Part shown: piece after piece, positions 24,601 through 37,981 of the stretch
Layout: each line of letters begins with the position of its first letter
Position numbering within the stretch: position 1 is the stretch's first letter
Assembly (NCBI RefSeq): GCF_000002985.6
Contig: NC_003284.9
Location: 11,222,001-11,286,000, forward strand
Reading direction: 5' to 3'
DNA: 64,000 bases
DNA from: Caenorhabditis elegans
Lineage: Eukaryota; Nematoda; Chromadorea; Rhabditida; Rhabditidae
The notes under the pieces: generated by a model
Told to the model about the DNA's origin: nothing
Databases searched by the model: none
Seen by the model: only the letters and a program-made list of their open reading frames with translations
Program-made: the position numbers and the translations under genes

Positions 24601-26167
24601 CTAATTTATCAGAAAGGTGGATGAAAATGGTATTTAATTCTCACAACATTTTAATATTCTCACTAAAACAAGCAAAAAAAGATTTTTCAGCAAATATCCA
24701 ATTGTTTTGATCGCTTTTGAAAAAGTGATAAGAATTGCTTTTGGAGTGGAAATTAAAATGTTTCAAATGTTAATCTTTTAAAGTTCTACGTTCGAAATTT
24801 ATAGGTTCACGGTCACACCATAAAATAAACAACTGAGAGCAAGGCAGGACAACTGGGAAAAAGAACAGGTGAACAAATGTGGGTAAGTTCGATCGGCTAG
24901 CCTCTCTAACAGCTGAATCCCACTACTTCCTAGTTAATTGAAATGAATAATAAAACCCAGCTGGAGATGAGAAAAGCAATGTTCGATAAACATTTCTGAA
25001 CAAGAATCTTGAAAATAGAATAGAATAATAAGCATTCCACACGAATAACTATTTCGCCAAAAAGTGGATGACGTTCTTGTAAAAAAACAGGAAAAGTACG
25101 TTATCATTCCGCTCAAGAAACTTCGACACAAATTATAATTCTCGAAATATAGGAAATTTGACCGAACGATATCGAAACTATTTATAATATTATTATAAAA
25201 GAGGAGGGAAAAAATAAAATATGTTCACGGGAGGCGGGTGGTAGTCATTGCACTTACTACACACATTTTTGAAAAATAAATTTAGTGTAATTGTTAGGAG
25301 TATGTTTGACTTTTTTCCTTCCTTTTTTGGTTTTAAAGAGAATAGCGATTTTGCAATGTACATATTTATTCCTTTTTACATACTATACTAGTTCATTAAT
25401 TATTTCCAATAAAATTATTGAATTTCATCCAGTAAAAATAATACGACATTGGAAATGGCAACGATATATATCTTTTGATAGATTGAATGGATCTCAAAAC
25501 CCGTGGCACCGTGAAATAAATGAAACAGAGAACGAGTCACGATACTGCTCATTTGATATGAATTCAAAAAGAAAGGGTCACAGAATTCTATTTTTGTTAT
25601 CTCCTGCTCATTAGCCAATATGTACATTTCTGAGCACTCGAAATCATAATATTATGCTTTACTGCACTACTACCTAATTGAGAACAAGCGGATGTGAAAG
25701 GAAGAAAGTGTTCGTTTCAATATAAAGACCGGAAGAGCAAAAGGGAAAAGTTTTTTTTTGATAAATCCGTTCTGTTTTTATGCATTCTCTCATGTATTAC
25801 GGCAAAAAATCAAGAATGGAACGACCTTAACTAGCACTTTTCATTTTTGTGTACTGGAACTTATTTGAAAAACATCAAAAGAAAATATACCAAACAAATA
25901 ATTAAACACTGAACACTTATATAGTTTAAAATTACCTCCAAATCTAACAAATCTTTCAAAATATTGTTTGATTTGAACAACTTTCTAAATGAATAGATAC
26001 GATGCATACAAAATTTTGCAACTTTTTGTATGGTGTTTCTTCGAAGTTTTGCCGGGATTGAAATTGAGACCAAACTACTGAACACATGCAAATAGAGTAA
26101 CACAACACACAGTCTCAAACTCGCACTTATAGGAAAAGCGATCAAATAGTTTAGTCGTGAATGCGTA

Positions 26168-26200
26168 TTGGTACACCACACACAGACGCACACACACACA
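26168..26200. repeat. CA-rich microsatellite
   Basis: Interrupted CA dinucleotides (CACACACAGACGCACACACACACACGG in pieces) inside the GC-richer island at 26.15-26.48 kb. Confidence 0.8.
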
Positions 26201-29200
26201 CGGACCCGACGGACGCAAGGGCGGAGTACACAGATCACCCAAAAGTACGCGGAAAATGATGAACAGAGATATGGATGAGAGACGCAGCGCGCGGCTGAGC
26301 GGTCAGACTGTTGGAACGCGGCCAAATCACGAGACGGTAAACATAAGAGTGGGAAGAAGAAGAATATGATGGGAAGAGAGGTAAGTGCGCGGAAAAGAGA
26401 GAATGACGGAATAGCTGGTAGGGAATAAGAGGATGATGATGATGACAGTGCCCGCCGGGCTTCATCCATCATTCTATTTTTTGACATTATTCGGAGTAGG
26501 CAATTTGACTAGTTTTGGTTGAATTAAAGTTTGATAGAAGCGTTTTTGAATGATGGGACAAGACTTCTCGAGATCACGAAAAGAAACTGATTGCATGATG
26601 ATCAGACGTGACAGCTTAGTTTCAATTCAGTAGTTCCGCTAATGATCCTGAGGAAAATTCAGTTCTAGAAAATGCTCCATTCATTTTACTGATGTTATGA
26701 ACCTTACCAACGTAAGTGTTCATCACTTCCGCTTGCCAAAAAAATATCAATGAGTGTATTCCAAAATGAAATAAATTTTGAAGTGTTTCAAGAAGAGAGG
26801 GTTAAAGCATAAGGGCGGAAGAATCACAGAAAGAATGGACAACTAATAGACGTTACGTCATGAAATAAAAAAATCATATGTCAGATTTTTTCCAAATAAC
26901 ACTGGCCAATTAATTTTCTTGTGTATATTTGAAATTATAAAAAAGTTTTCAGGTTATGAAATTTTAAAACGTAATTGAATTCAAACCATCTCCGTTAGTA
27001 AAACTACAACAAAACATTCTTTTTTCACGTCTACGTTTGATCGCTTGTTAGTTAAATCGAACCCTTTATTGTTTGAAGTTTTGACGTTACTCTAATTCTA
27101 CTGGCAGTAAAACACGCGCGAATTTAAACTATTAAAAAGTAGCTTTACCGCAAATTTTGGACACCGAAAAGGATGAGGATTATCACGTTTAACTCAAATC
27201 AATAAAATTTCACAATTGAATAAAATTTCATATGATTTTCAAAATACGAGCCTACGAAACTCAAATAGAGGTTGCCTCAATTGCGCTTTGAGTATTTTAA
27301 AATGTAAATTTAAAGCTATAAGGTTTCTCTCAGACATCAAATTTGTATCAAATTGAGGTCAATCTTCACTAAGCACATTCAAAGAACAAGATGCCTTGTG
27401 CAAGAGTTCAGCAAATGTCCTTGTCGAGAATAGAACTGTGTATTCAATTTAATCCCAACATCACCATTCCCCAAATTAAACGTTAATCTAGAGAAAAAGA
27501 GAGACACAACTAAAGATGAACATTTTGACAATTTCTCGGAATCTAGTAACAAGAATAAAAAGAAAACGATGCTTGACTGCTTGGCGTGTGATCACGCGGA
27601 ACACATTACAAGCCAGTCAAGCCAGCAGCCACCAAACAACCGATTCTTATTCCGATCGTCATTTTCTCGTTTCCACAACTTCGCATTCCTCCCCTACTTC
27701 TAGTCGACTTCTCCTTTACCATCGCATAATCGTATTCACTAAAACATCCATGGTGTGTGGAAGGACTAGCGCCTCCTCAACATATCTGGACGATAGAAGA
27801 GAGAGAGAGAGAGGTGGAAAAAGAGGAAAAATACTGAAAGACACCTATACACAAATACAACAATACTTTCATTCAATAACGAATAAGAGCGACGAAAGCG
27901 AAATTGCAAGTGTAGTATCTATCTGAGGTTTGTGCGATGGAATAATACCATTATATTTCCAAGAACTTAGCATAGAAATTATGTTTACTTGATTTCAGAG
28001 CATAAATAATTTTATCAGTAAATTTCTAAAGGTAACAAGTTGGGAAATCAGTTTAAAATATTAATATGGTACATTTGTAATAAATATGACTTTTATAACT
28101 GTAACTCTTTCAAAAATCGAACTCTTTAATTACTAATCTGAGATTCGAAAACATTTGTTTTAAAGTTTTTAACTTATATTTTCACGCTTTTGGAAAGCCA
28201 GTATGTATAAGACAACTAGCAAGCATTTTTCAAAACTGCATTTTTCCAAAATTTATACTTCAACTTACACAACTGGAAAAAAATATATGCGCGCCCTACC
28301 GACAACTCGTAAGCGTCCGCATTGAATTAGGTGAAAACTTTTTTTTTTCAATTTTCGATTCAAACATAACATTTTCTAGAGTATTTTTACAATGATAACT
28401 GGGGTTATCTTAATAGAAAATGTATGTTTAATATCATTGTTTCTTTTTGCACAGATTTTTACTCTAGTAAAATACATTCTCTAGTAAAATACGTTCGTAC
28501 ACAAAAAAAGCATATCCTTCAAATTGCAAACAATAGTGAAAATATTACAAATAGTGCCTAGTTTATGTTGTTTTCTGAGCTTGTGTGACGTCATGGAAAA
28601 ATAATTTGCCGTGATTTTCAAATAACAAACAATTTACAGTTTAATATATCAGTCAAAAATGAGCAATCATAAAAAAGACTTCGATGTAGGAAATTTATTT
28701 TCAAAATTACACTTATGAAAAATTCCCGGTGTTCATATGTGAAAATTGGATTTTGTTGAAAAAAATATTTGTTTCTCTTTTCAACTTTTAAAGAAACATG
28801 GAAAAAATTGACCATTTTTGTGTGTTTATCTGAAAGTGATAACATTCAAATAATTGTTTTTTTCAAATAGTTATCTCATTTGAAAATAGAGCATAATTTA
28901 TAAATGAGAAAAATACTAGAAAACTCGAGGAATTAGTGATGATAAAAGTGGTGAAGGTGACGAAGAAGGGAGGTTAAAAGTAAACAAATGGCCTTGGTTT
29001 TCCACGATTTTTGTTCGAATTGGGACACAAACAAGGAAGAGTGGAGGAAAAGAGCACATTGTGTGGTCTTTTGCACTAACAATAATATCAAGAAATAAAA
29101 GTTATCATTTATTACACTTGCAGTTATCATGTTATCGGTATCGAATTACTACTAGGGACACGAGAATAAGGTCACAAAACATACCCAGATAAGTATCTTC

Positions 29201-30579
29201 TTTCGTATGTCGTTTACCTCAACGAAACATTTTGATAGCTGTTTAGAGAGGTTTTCGCCATGTTAAAAGTTTAATAGACACTTCCGTTGATAAAACTGAA
29301 TTGAGTTTCCGTCGGAAATATCACTAGACTGCATTACACACTTTTGCGGTATCAAATTCAAAAGTTCATTTAAAAATTAATAATTTGAATTTATTCTCAC
29401 TTAGGATTTAATAAAAAATATAATCTATTCTTTAAATTCTATCAATGGCTTTTTGCTAACTGAATGTAGCCAACATTTTAGTCAGGACTACCATCATTAA
29501 CTTATTGAAAATATAAATATTTGATGTTGAAACTTGTAATAGTTTAGATCTGATTGTTTCAGTTGAACAGCTCAAACCCTGAACTTATACTTCAAAACAA
29601 TACATTTCACGTTTACACAAATACACTTCACTTATACGTTTCAAACTTACTAAATAGTTAGTCTCGGTATGATGTCGAGATACTGTTAGGATACTGTAGC
29701 ATTGCTGTAACTTTTTTTTATCCAAATGCAAAATTTGTGTTTTTCTTTCAAAGTACGGTACATGGTCTCGACACGAAACCTTTTTGTTAAATGTAATAGG
29801 AAGTAAGCATTGAACGACTAATATCGTTGCTACGGATTTTTCAAAAAAAAAAAACTACTCAACTAATGTTAAAAATGGAACACGTGACACTGTACAATTC
29901 CAAAAACCTACAAGGGACGCATGAAGCCCGAGTGCAAAAAATCACTACATGAAACATGCAAAGCATATCTCGAATGATGATTTAGATTTAAAACAAAATC
30001 TAGATATGTGATGGTGTTATTTGAAAATTGATGCTTCGAATTTTTCAATCATTTTTGCCAGGCAAATCACAATTTTCTTATCAGGAGCAACATCTAGACC
30101 TGCCACCTTTCAGTTTAGATTCCGGTAAAGTCCATTCACGCAAAATAATTTTCACGGATTCACTGATAAGAACAGGAAATGAAAAGGAAGAGGGGTCATT
30201 TTGGAAAAAAAAAGTGTATTGGACACTAAACCAGAAAGAGAGACTTATTGTGACTCATAAGAGATTGTTAGGTAAGAACGACACATGTTCAGTTTTGTTT
30301 GGCGAAAAAACACTTGAAACAGAGGATAAAGAGAACTGGACAGGCAGCAGTTGCCACAACAAAAGGTTCGATTTATGACACTACGTTGTGTAACGAACTC
30401 TCTTAGAAATTTCAAAAGGTGGAGCAGCAAAGCACAGGTTGCTCACAAATTTTATGTTGAAAACTGAATTTGGTGAACAATTATCTTTGAGAAAATTAGA
30501 TATATGTTTTGTGCTTACAATTAAACGCAGTAGGATTTCTACGAACTTTTTTTTTAAATCATATACCATGATATTAACC

Positions 30580-30585
30580 AAAAAA
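30580..30585 (-). terminator. RNA polymerase III terminator of the tRNA gene
   Basis: Six consecutive T on the minus strand begin five bases after the last tRNA base, the usual pol III stop signal. Confidence 0.85.
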
Positions 30586-30589
30586 GTTT

Positions 30590-30662
30590 CGACCACGGCA
30601 GGATTCGAACCTACAATCTTCTGCTCCGTAGGCAGACGCGTTATCCATTGCGCCACGCGGCC
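30590..30662 (-). tRNA. tRNA-Arg (anticodon ACG)
   Basis: A 73-base cloverleaf on the minus strand. The acceptor stem GGCCGCG pairs with CGTGGTC, followed by discriminator G. The D arm reads GGCGCAATGGATAACGC. The anticodon stem TCTGC/GCAGA encloses loop CTACGGA with anticodon ACG. The T arm GTAGG/CCTGC encloses TTCGAAT. There is no intron and no encoded CCA. The internal A and B boxes are intact, and a T6 terminator follows. The body closely matches eukaryotic tRNA-Arg(ACG), which reads CGU and, when A34 becomes inosine, other CGN codons. It stands alone in gene-poor DNA. Confidence 0.97.
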
Positions 30663-33600
30663 ACACAGACTGCTAGCCCAGTCAAAATAGAAAACGCATG
30701 GGTTGGAGATTGCCAAGAAACAAAGATTATTGCGTATGTATGTGCGTGTGTGGCAAGAAAATAGTATTTGAAAATATCAATGAATTAATTTTTTAATAAG
30801 AACATTTTTAATTTTAATCGGAAATTAGTTAAAAATTGCAAACTGCCGTTTTAGGAAGAATATTTATAGTAGGGGACGGGGCGACAGTGGGAAGTATTGC
30901 GGCTATTTTGGGCACACCAGCCAAAAATTCTTTCGGCATAGCCGGAATTAGATTAAAAGGAAGTTTGTGGGCGATTTTGGTCCCATCAAAGAACAATTTT
31001 ATTATGGCATTTCGATTTTTTTTCCGAAATTAATTGTTCAAATTCCTAAAATGTTTATATACGCATTATTAAAACAAAATTGACATTCAAATCTAGACAA
31101 GCATTTTATTTTTGGTTGGCCTAAAAATTGTGATAAGGGAAAACTGAGTTGCCCTATTTTTCCGACAATATAAACATTTTGGCTATATGCACAAAATCAA
31201 GATTTGTTGGTATGTTAGTAACAAATATTTTGAATTAATGGTAAACGACTTATCAATTTCCGATTTCACAATAGTTACATTTTTGTCACATTGGTTAAGA
31301 TATTTCCATAACGAATTAATCTAGTAGTACCTTTGAGATTAAAGGTTATTTTCATTAAATTGTTTCTACAGTTAGTTTTTAAAAACCTCGAATCTTCCAT
31401 TTACATGGAAATTTTCTAAAATGAAAAAATACATCATTTTAAAAAATGCGATTCTAGTGATGAAGTCTCGGACACAAAAACAACAATACTGGCCACCCAG
31501 ACAGAAGCAAGGGGGCGTAGACAAAAATATGGAGACAGAAAAAGAAGAAGGGTGGATATTTTTGAAAGCTGGAGTAGTGGAAAGTGTATAATGGAGAGAA
31601 AGACTTTGTGAGGCTGCTCCTCTCATCCTTTTCCCGTTTCTCTTACCCTTCCCTTTCCTGTTCACTAATTAATTTGCCAGTTGAGTTCCTCATTCAGCAA
31701 ATATGCACTGAGTGTGAGCACTTGAACATCAAATTTGAGCCATCATTAGTATGTCTTCAGCAATTCTAAACTTTTTCCCAGCAAGCATGAAAGCGGTGTG
31801 CATAATGACAGTTGATATACACAAACTATAGAAATGTCACTCATTTTGAAGGATAAGTCGAATATCAGATACAATTGGATAGAAGACTACTAATGAGTGC
31901 GAAATAAGTGATGATTGATGTTGAGGTCGTTATCACACTCACTAAGAAAACAATAATTTGAGGATGGGATACAAGAGGAACTACCTGTATTGTAATTTCA
32001 CTAGATTTTGAAGAGCCTTACTGAAGGCACACGAATTTATTAAAATCGGTAAATTTTGTAAACGAGTAAAGCATTGTTATTTTCGAGTTATTTATTAAAA
32101 GAGTTGCTAAACGCACCACATCAGAAGAAACACAGCAACGATCAAAACAAACCATGTATTTTATGAGAATTGCTGATATACTAATTGAAATTGCAAGAAT
32201 CTTAAAAAAATAACACGAAAGTAACAAAAAGATACTCATGATGCGTAATTTTACTTTGTACATGTTTTCTTTAATATAATTTACCCAAAGTAGCCCCTCA
32301 ACTATTTTCATGTGAAGAATAAATTATATTTAATATTTTCAATGTATTTCAAGCGTTTTGAATGCCGGATAAAGCTTGCAAAATATAAATCTTCTACACA
32401 TAATGATCTGGGAAATGAAAACTGTTTTGAAACTCCTCCCATTTTTACAAAGACTTTTACGGATCTGTATTGAAACGTTCATTAATATCCTGCGACGAAA
32501 ACGGGATCAAAAACATTAAACGAAATTGAAATCGACCAAGCATCAGAACACCTACATTCTCATCGAACACGACGCTTAAACTTTTATCAAAATAGTTTTT
32601 AAACAAGTATATCACTGCAAACATCAACGGATTTTTTGTGCACTTTTAAAGGATAAGAAGAATTTGTATAGGAAAATTATGCTGTGTAGGTGGAGTGTGC
32701 AAAAAAAATATTTCCGCATCTAAAAATACATAAAGTTTATTAAAGAATCTAAACACTTTGGTGTCAATAATTTTAAAGAATTTATTGTTGGGACACAGTA
32801 TATAAACACATCTTTTGTTGTTTACAAACTGACGCTCAATGCTTTTTGCAAAACCATATGGAAACCAAGTGCGGATTAAACCATGTCACACACTTCACAC
32901 GAAATAATGCTCAACTCATACAAAGTTCAGTTTTGGTGGGGATCTTAAAAGATAAAGGAACAAATATTTTTAGCTCAGTTTTGTTCCAAACATCACCTAC
33001 ATATATGATCTTCGAAAAATTGTCAAACAATTACTATTCAATATGAGAGCAACTAGACGGTTATGGTAGAAACGTAACAATTAAACAGGATAGTCAATTG
33101 ATAAATTGAAACAATTTTCTTGAATACACATGTTTTTTTTTCAAAATTAAGATTTTCAAGTCGTTCGAAATTCGTTATGTTTGTCACAGTCATCCGTAGA
33201 AAAATTTTATTTAAGCGCATTTGTAATCTAAATTTCACAGCAGATTTTCTATTCGAGTCGCAGAAAAAATTATTTCAATTAAAAAAAAAAGTAATTTCTT
33301 CTCAAATACAATAAAATAAGTGCGAATAATTTTCAAATTTATTTGTTTTATCTTACTGTCAATAAATGAATAAATGATGTTAATTAATGGTATTGTAAAA
33401 TTGAAACAAATTGTTTTATGAACTAAACGTTTTATAAAACTAAAAGAGTTGCATATGATACTAGTTGTAATCAAAATACTCTGTAAATCAGCTGTGTTTT
33501 GCGAAGTAACTGAATTCCATGAAACGGATATAGCTGAACAAGTATTGTTTACCAGAAAATGTTCCGTAATGGCTTCACCATTAGAAAAACACAATTAAGT

Positions 33601-35492
33601 ATTTGTCTTATTTCGAAAACAATTTATTTAGAATGTAGATTAACATTTTACACAGCATGAAAATGATGAAATGGCAACAAATTTCAGAAAAAACACATAT
33701 TTTGTGGAAGGTTGATGTTTAGAAAATGTTTAATGTAATTCCACTGCTTATCTGACCAACATTAAAACTTTAACATTAGTGTGTTTTTCACGTTTTCCTG
33801 AATGTAAACATAAGCATGAAATTTGGCCATTAAAAACCGTCAGCTCATCAAGTTTCATCTGCCACGCTGAAAAATATATTGCATGCTTTCAGTGAGGGGT
33901 AGAAAATAGTTATTGGCAGCATAGTTTACCAATATCAATAAATACTATCAAATATTATTTTTGTTAGTATTGCGTTGAATATCAATTTTGTGTAAAAATC
34001 TAATAGGCACTGGAAGACTAACTTGTGATCAATTATTGTTAATGAAAGAGTGATTTCTACAGTTGTGCGACCAATAATTTTATGTCCAATCGTGTTCTTT
34101 TTTAACTGATTTTTTAAACATGTTATTTGGAATTTGAGGTCTATTGAAATATCATATCTAAACCTAATGACTAAAAAAGTTAACACGTTTAATTAGAATA
34201 ATTAAATAATTAAATAAGAAATTAATTTTCAAAATGTGGGGTTATAATAAACTAGTACCCGCAAGACAAATGTGGGAGTGCAACATTAGAGAAACAGTTT
34301 CCATAGGGACTGTGATCAAGGATGTACATCGAATTTTAGTTAAGATAAATAGGAAAATGCTCAAAAGTTGTCAGAAAATTGAAAATTGCTGTTGAAATTG
34401 CCGACAACCTATTGAAACTTTGTGTAGCGATTTTTGATCTTCTGACAATGTTTGAGAAAAAACAGTTTCAACTAAAATAAAAAATATGTTCAATTAAAGC
34501 TAATATTTTTATTTTCTTTCATTAAAATTCAATTTGAAAAAAGAATCGGAGAACATATTCATTTTGTAGAATTTCCAATCAACATTGATTGCACACTCCA
34601 AGAAGAGTAAAAAGAACAAAACAATATTCAAAAAATTGCCTGTGTTCTAAAATTGTAATAAAAAATTTTCCTTAATTATATTGAGCAAATTAGTTCTACC
34701 GGCTAGTGTAATTTTTTATCTTAAATCTCTTCGTTTGTAATATATCTTATAAATTAAAAAAACAGTGTTCATTTAATTTTTCGAAAAGTTGTTTTTTTAA
34801 ATTTAAAGTATTAAACGAATAACTAACAACCAGTACATATTTCAATTACTATTTTGTAAAAATTAAAAAATTGAATATCCTTTTAGTTAATAGATGAAAC
34901 GATGCAATTGAAAGAGAATAACTATTGAAGAATGGAAGTTGACGGGAAAAACCCAAATGTAGTGCTATTTGCTTTTGTCGGAAATCAAAAGAACAACAAC
35001 TGTTTTTTCAGTATTACGCTCTGCTTCAGCAGGAAAGTTGTTTAAATATTCAATGAGAGCAGCACTATTGTTGTTGTTATAGTTGTTGTGGTTTACCGCC
35101 CGCCACCCGTTCGGTTTGCCCAAATTCAATTCTTCTTCCACATTCTTTTTCGCGCACGGGGAGAATGCTCCGAGACACACGACTTCAGGGAAAGCCTGAG
35201 ACACCAAACGGACGCCACTGACCACCACTTGCGAATAAATCGTCGCCGTCCCGTTTCTCTGACTTCTCTTGCGCACAACGTCCTACACTTCGTTCTCCTT
35301 AGCTTTTTCCGCGAGCCATCTGCCGATGTGCACTGACGAGAAGGGGCCGCCCTCTCTTCTTTTTCTCTTTTCTCTCGGTGGCCCCCTTAGCTCTCTGCGA
35401 GAGACCACGTTGTTTCTCATATTTGCCACTTACTTGTGTAAGAACCAGTTGAGACGGTTCTCAATCGGCAACTCGTAAGTCGACTTATCAAC
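30663..35492. other. intergenic, no gene supported
   Basis: Mostly very AT-rich. A GC-richer patch at 30836-31010 has an open frame but no gene-like context. Bases 35090-35470 are GC-richer and pyrimidine-rich on the plus strand (CTCTCTTCTTTTTCTC-like), as expected of a promoter/5' leader for the gene starting at 35493. Confidence 0.6.
35090..35492 (+). promoter_or_regulatory. probable promoter / 5' leader of the 35493 gene
   Basis: A GC-rich, pyrimidine-skewed block directly upstream of the ATG contrasts with AT-rich surroundings. No spliced-leader acceptor is adjacent to the ATG, so this gene may use its own 5' end. This is inference from composition and position. Confidence 0.4.
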
Positions 35493-37981
35493 ATGATATC
35501 TTCGTTTCCAAATATCACGATGAACAATGAGATGCTTTATATGGTGCCACATACTCTTATTGGAGGATTATTTATGCTCTCCGTTTTTCCTAAAATCTCT
35601 GATCCACTCAAGCTCAAATTTCAAATTTCGGCACACGCGGTACTAGCAATTCTTTTTGCATTTGCTGCTCAGCAATTTTTGAAACCAACGGTAAGTCAAT
35701 TCTTGATATATTCTGATGTCAAAACAACGTTGGAAAATTAAAATGATTTACATTCATGTAAAACAATTTTCAAACTAATAATCGCTTCAAGCTTCAATTT
35801 TTGATTTACAAAAAGAGATTAAATTAACAATTTGGTGAAGTTAACATAGCGTGTCATTAAAGTTTTCATTTTATGAACAATAAAAAGGCCGATGGCAAAA
35901 AGTAAATTTGAAAGTTATGTTTTCAATTAAATAATTTTCAGATAAACGGGAGTTTCACGAATATTCATGGATTTATTCAAGCCTTTTGTTCATCACTCCA
36001 TGTACGCTAATTGAAAGATTTTCAGCGCTGGAAAATTAACTAAATAAAAACATTTTAAAGGTTGGAGCTGGATATTTCTTATGGAAAACGCAAAAACTTG
36101 GGAAACCAGAACGATCGGTTATATTTTCTCGGCTAATTTCCTCATTCATTTGTCTCATCTTCCGTTTGTTTGCCTACATGCACATTATAGGAAAATCTGC
36201 TAAAGGATTGGAGCTTTCAAATCAGGTTTGAAATCGATACATTTATGTTTGATTTAAAGTTATCAACATAATTCAAATGTTCAGTACCTCTACTGTGTGG
36301 CATTCACCGATGGTCTCTGGTTCTTGTCAGAAGTTATCCGAATGTATTACACGACAAAAACAAACCAGGACGAGATCGAGGCAATGGTCAAACGAACAAC
36401 TTTATGGGTCGAGGTACGTTTTCTGACTCAAATTAAATTTTTTCCCATGCGCAATCAAAAATGGATTGGTGTCGGTTTAAAAAAGTCGAAAATTGCAGGG
36501 AAAATGCACGTTCTACATTGAAAATGCATTCTATTTGGACGCCGGATTGACTCTTTCTTACGCAATTATTCACATTGCCTTTCCACAACATGTGCTCAGT
36601 CTAATCGTGGGTTTTTGTCGAATAAATAATGACGAGCTCAACATTCAAGCGGGTTGTTTCAGCTGAAACCGGAAAACAAACTTGATTCTCATCATTATTT
36701 ATGGTGTCGTTTGTTTGGTGCATTGAATTTGATGCCAGCAGTAACATCGATGTGTGCAAGATTCTACTCGCCAGAAATGCAAACGAGCTACATAGCAAGT
36801 CGACTTCTGGTATGGCATTCAACCAAAGTATTTGAAAATGAAAAGAAATTTGGGAACAGAAACAAGAAATTTCAAAAAAATTACAAAAATTATGACACCG
36901 TATTTTAAGAATTATAATCCTGATAAATTTCACATTTCTTTTGCCCGATATTAATTTTTCATACAAGACTGCTAAAGAAATAATGGTAATTCGTAGCTTT
37001 GATAAATTTGATCACAAAAATAAACTCTCAAAAACACTCTTAAAGTGCAGTGATCTAATTAAGAAAAAAAAACATGTTTCTACGGATTTTTGAACATTAA
37101 AACGATTGCTTCGTAATTGCGGAAGAGTTGTGGCACCGCATGAAAATTCGCGAAGATGTTTCTTCAATACTATGTTAATTAAATAATTATTATTCTTATC
37201 ATGCAAAAGAAAAAATGATATTATAAAAAAAAACTAAATTCTGAAAAAAACCAAGTAAAAATTTGTAAATGGCTCCCAGACTTTTTAGTATTGCAGTATT
37301 CTCAAGGTTTCAAATAGCAAGACGCCTTGTTGCTGTGTAACTGCAAACACCGCAATAACTTAGAATTTCCAATTTTTCTAAAATACCTCTCGATCACTTA
37401 CGCAATTTTCTACTTAAATAAAAAAAAGTATTTTTGTGTGCCGTCGTTAAAGTAGAAACGGAAAAAATAACAACAAAAAACTTTAGAACTGTGCTGGTTT
37501 TTTTAAAAAACTTCCTAAAAATTTTGATTTCGTAGAAATTATAATGCGAAAGATTTCTTAAATCAAGACATAAAGATAAGAAAGAAAAGATTTCTAGGAA
37601 CTAACGTCATGTTTGGAAAATTTCAGTTGTGATTATATTTTTTTTTTTGGAATAGCGGCATAATCATAAAAACTTGCCCAAATTCAACATTTTTGTGCAC
37701 AAAAACAGACTAAAAGTAAAAATAGTTATTTCGAAAAAATAATAATAAATTGTTTCGAAAAACATTTAATATTTCAGTCTCAATGCACAGTGTTTTTGCT
37801 GAACATATACGGTCACTGGATTCTGACAGTGTACTCTGCAAATCATATCACAGCTTTTATGCTAAGCGGATTCTTCACCTCATTCCTCTTCTCAGCGTTC
37901 CACAGAATCCATAAAATCTATTTTGGAACCGAATCAGAGGAAGAAGTATATGAGGAAGCAAATGATAAGAAGGATGACTGA
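35493..37981 (+). CDS. unrecognised multipass membrane protein, 336 aa
   Basis: Seven exons, all in phase 0: 35493-35690, 35942-36001, 36061-36225, 36285-36413, 36499-36606, 36663-36809, 37778-37981 (TGA). Every junction has a GT donor and AG acceptor. The product is mostly hydrophobic, with about seven or eight likely spans: MVPHTLIGGLFMLSVF, ISAHAVLAILFAFAAQQF, a span around VGAGYFLW, VIFSRLISSFICLIFRLFAY, YLYCVAFTDGLWFLSEVI, FYLDAGLTLSYAIIHIAF, the segment around LFGALNLMPAVTSM, and two near the C-terminus (FLLNIYGHWILTVYS, FMLSGFFTSFLFSAF). The tail is acidic (TESEEEVYEEANDKKDD). There is no signal peptide and no family I recognise. The all-phase-0 intron pattern is unusual and leaves any exon skippable in frame. 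It is not in an operon with the next gene, 2.9 kb away. Confidence 0.85.
36810..37777 (+). other. large last intron (968 bp) of the multipass gene
   Basis: AT-rich. Nothing gene-like on either strand is supported. The donor is GTATGG after 36809 and the acceptor TATTTCAG ends at 37777. Confidence 0.75.

Larger units (their letters stand above)
18628..30589. other. gene-poor 12 kb, possible distal regulatory DNA
   Basis: No ORF here has matching splice sites, family similarity or codon structure good enough to call a gene. GC-richer islands with strong purine/pyrimidine skew are seen at about 23020-23240, 26150-26480 and 27550-27830. Simple repeats include CA runs near 26170-26200, GAT near 26430-26445 and GA near 27800-27815. 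It may hold promoters or untranslated first exons for the minus-strand FNDC3 gene. Confidence 0.55.

Noticed and set aside
25861-26487. 208-codon minus ORF beginning MSKNRMMDEARRALSSSSSS
   Set aside because: The Ser run and hydrophobic body derive from a pyrimidine-rich GC island and simple repeats; no matching splice sites to the FNDC3 exons were found.
27516-27926. 136-codon plus ORF
   Set aside because: Low-complexity Ser/Thr/Arg composition, a GA tract, and no spliced-leader acceptor or neighbour exon. Probably chance in a GC-richer block.
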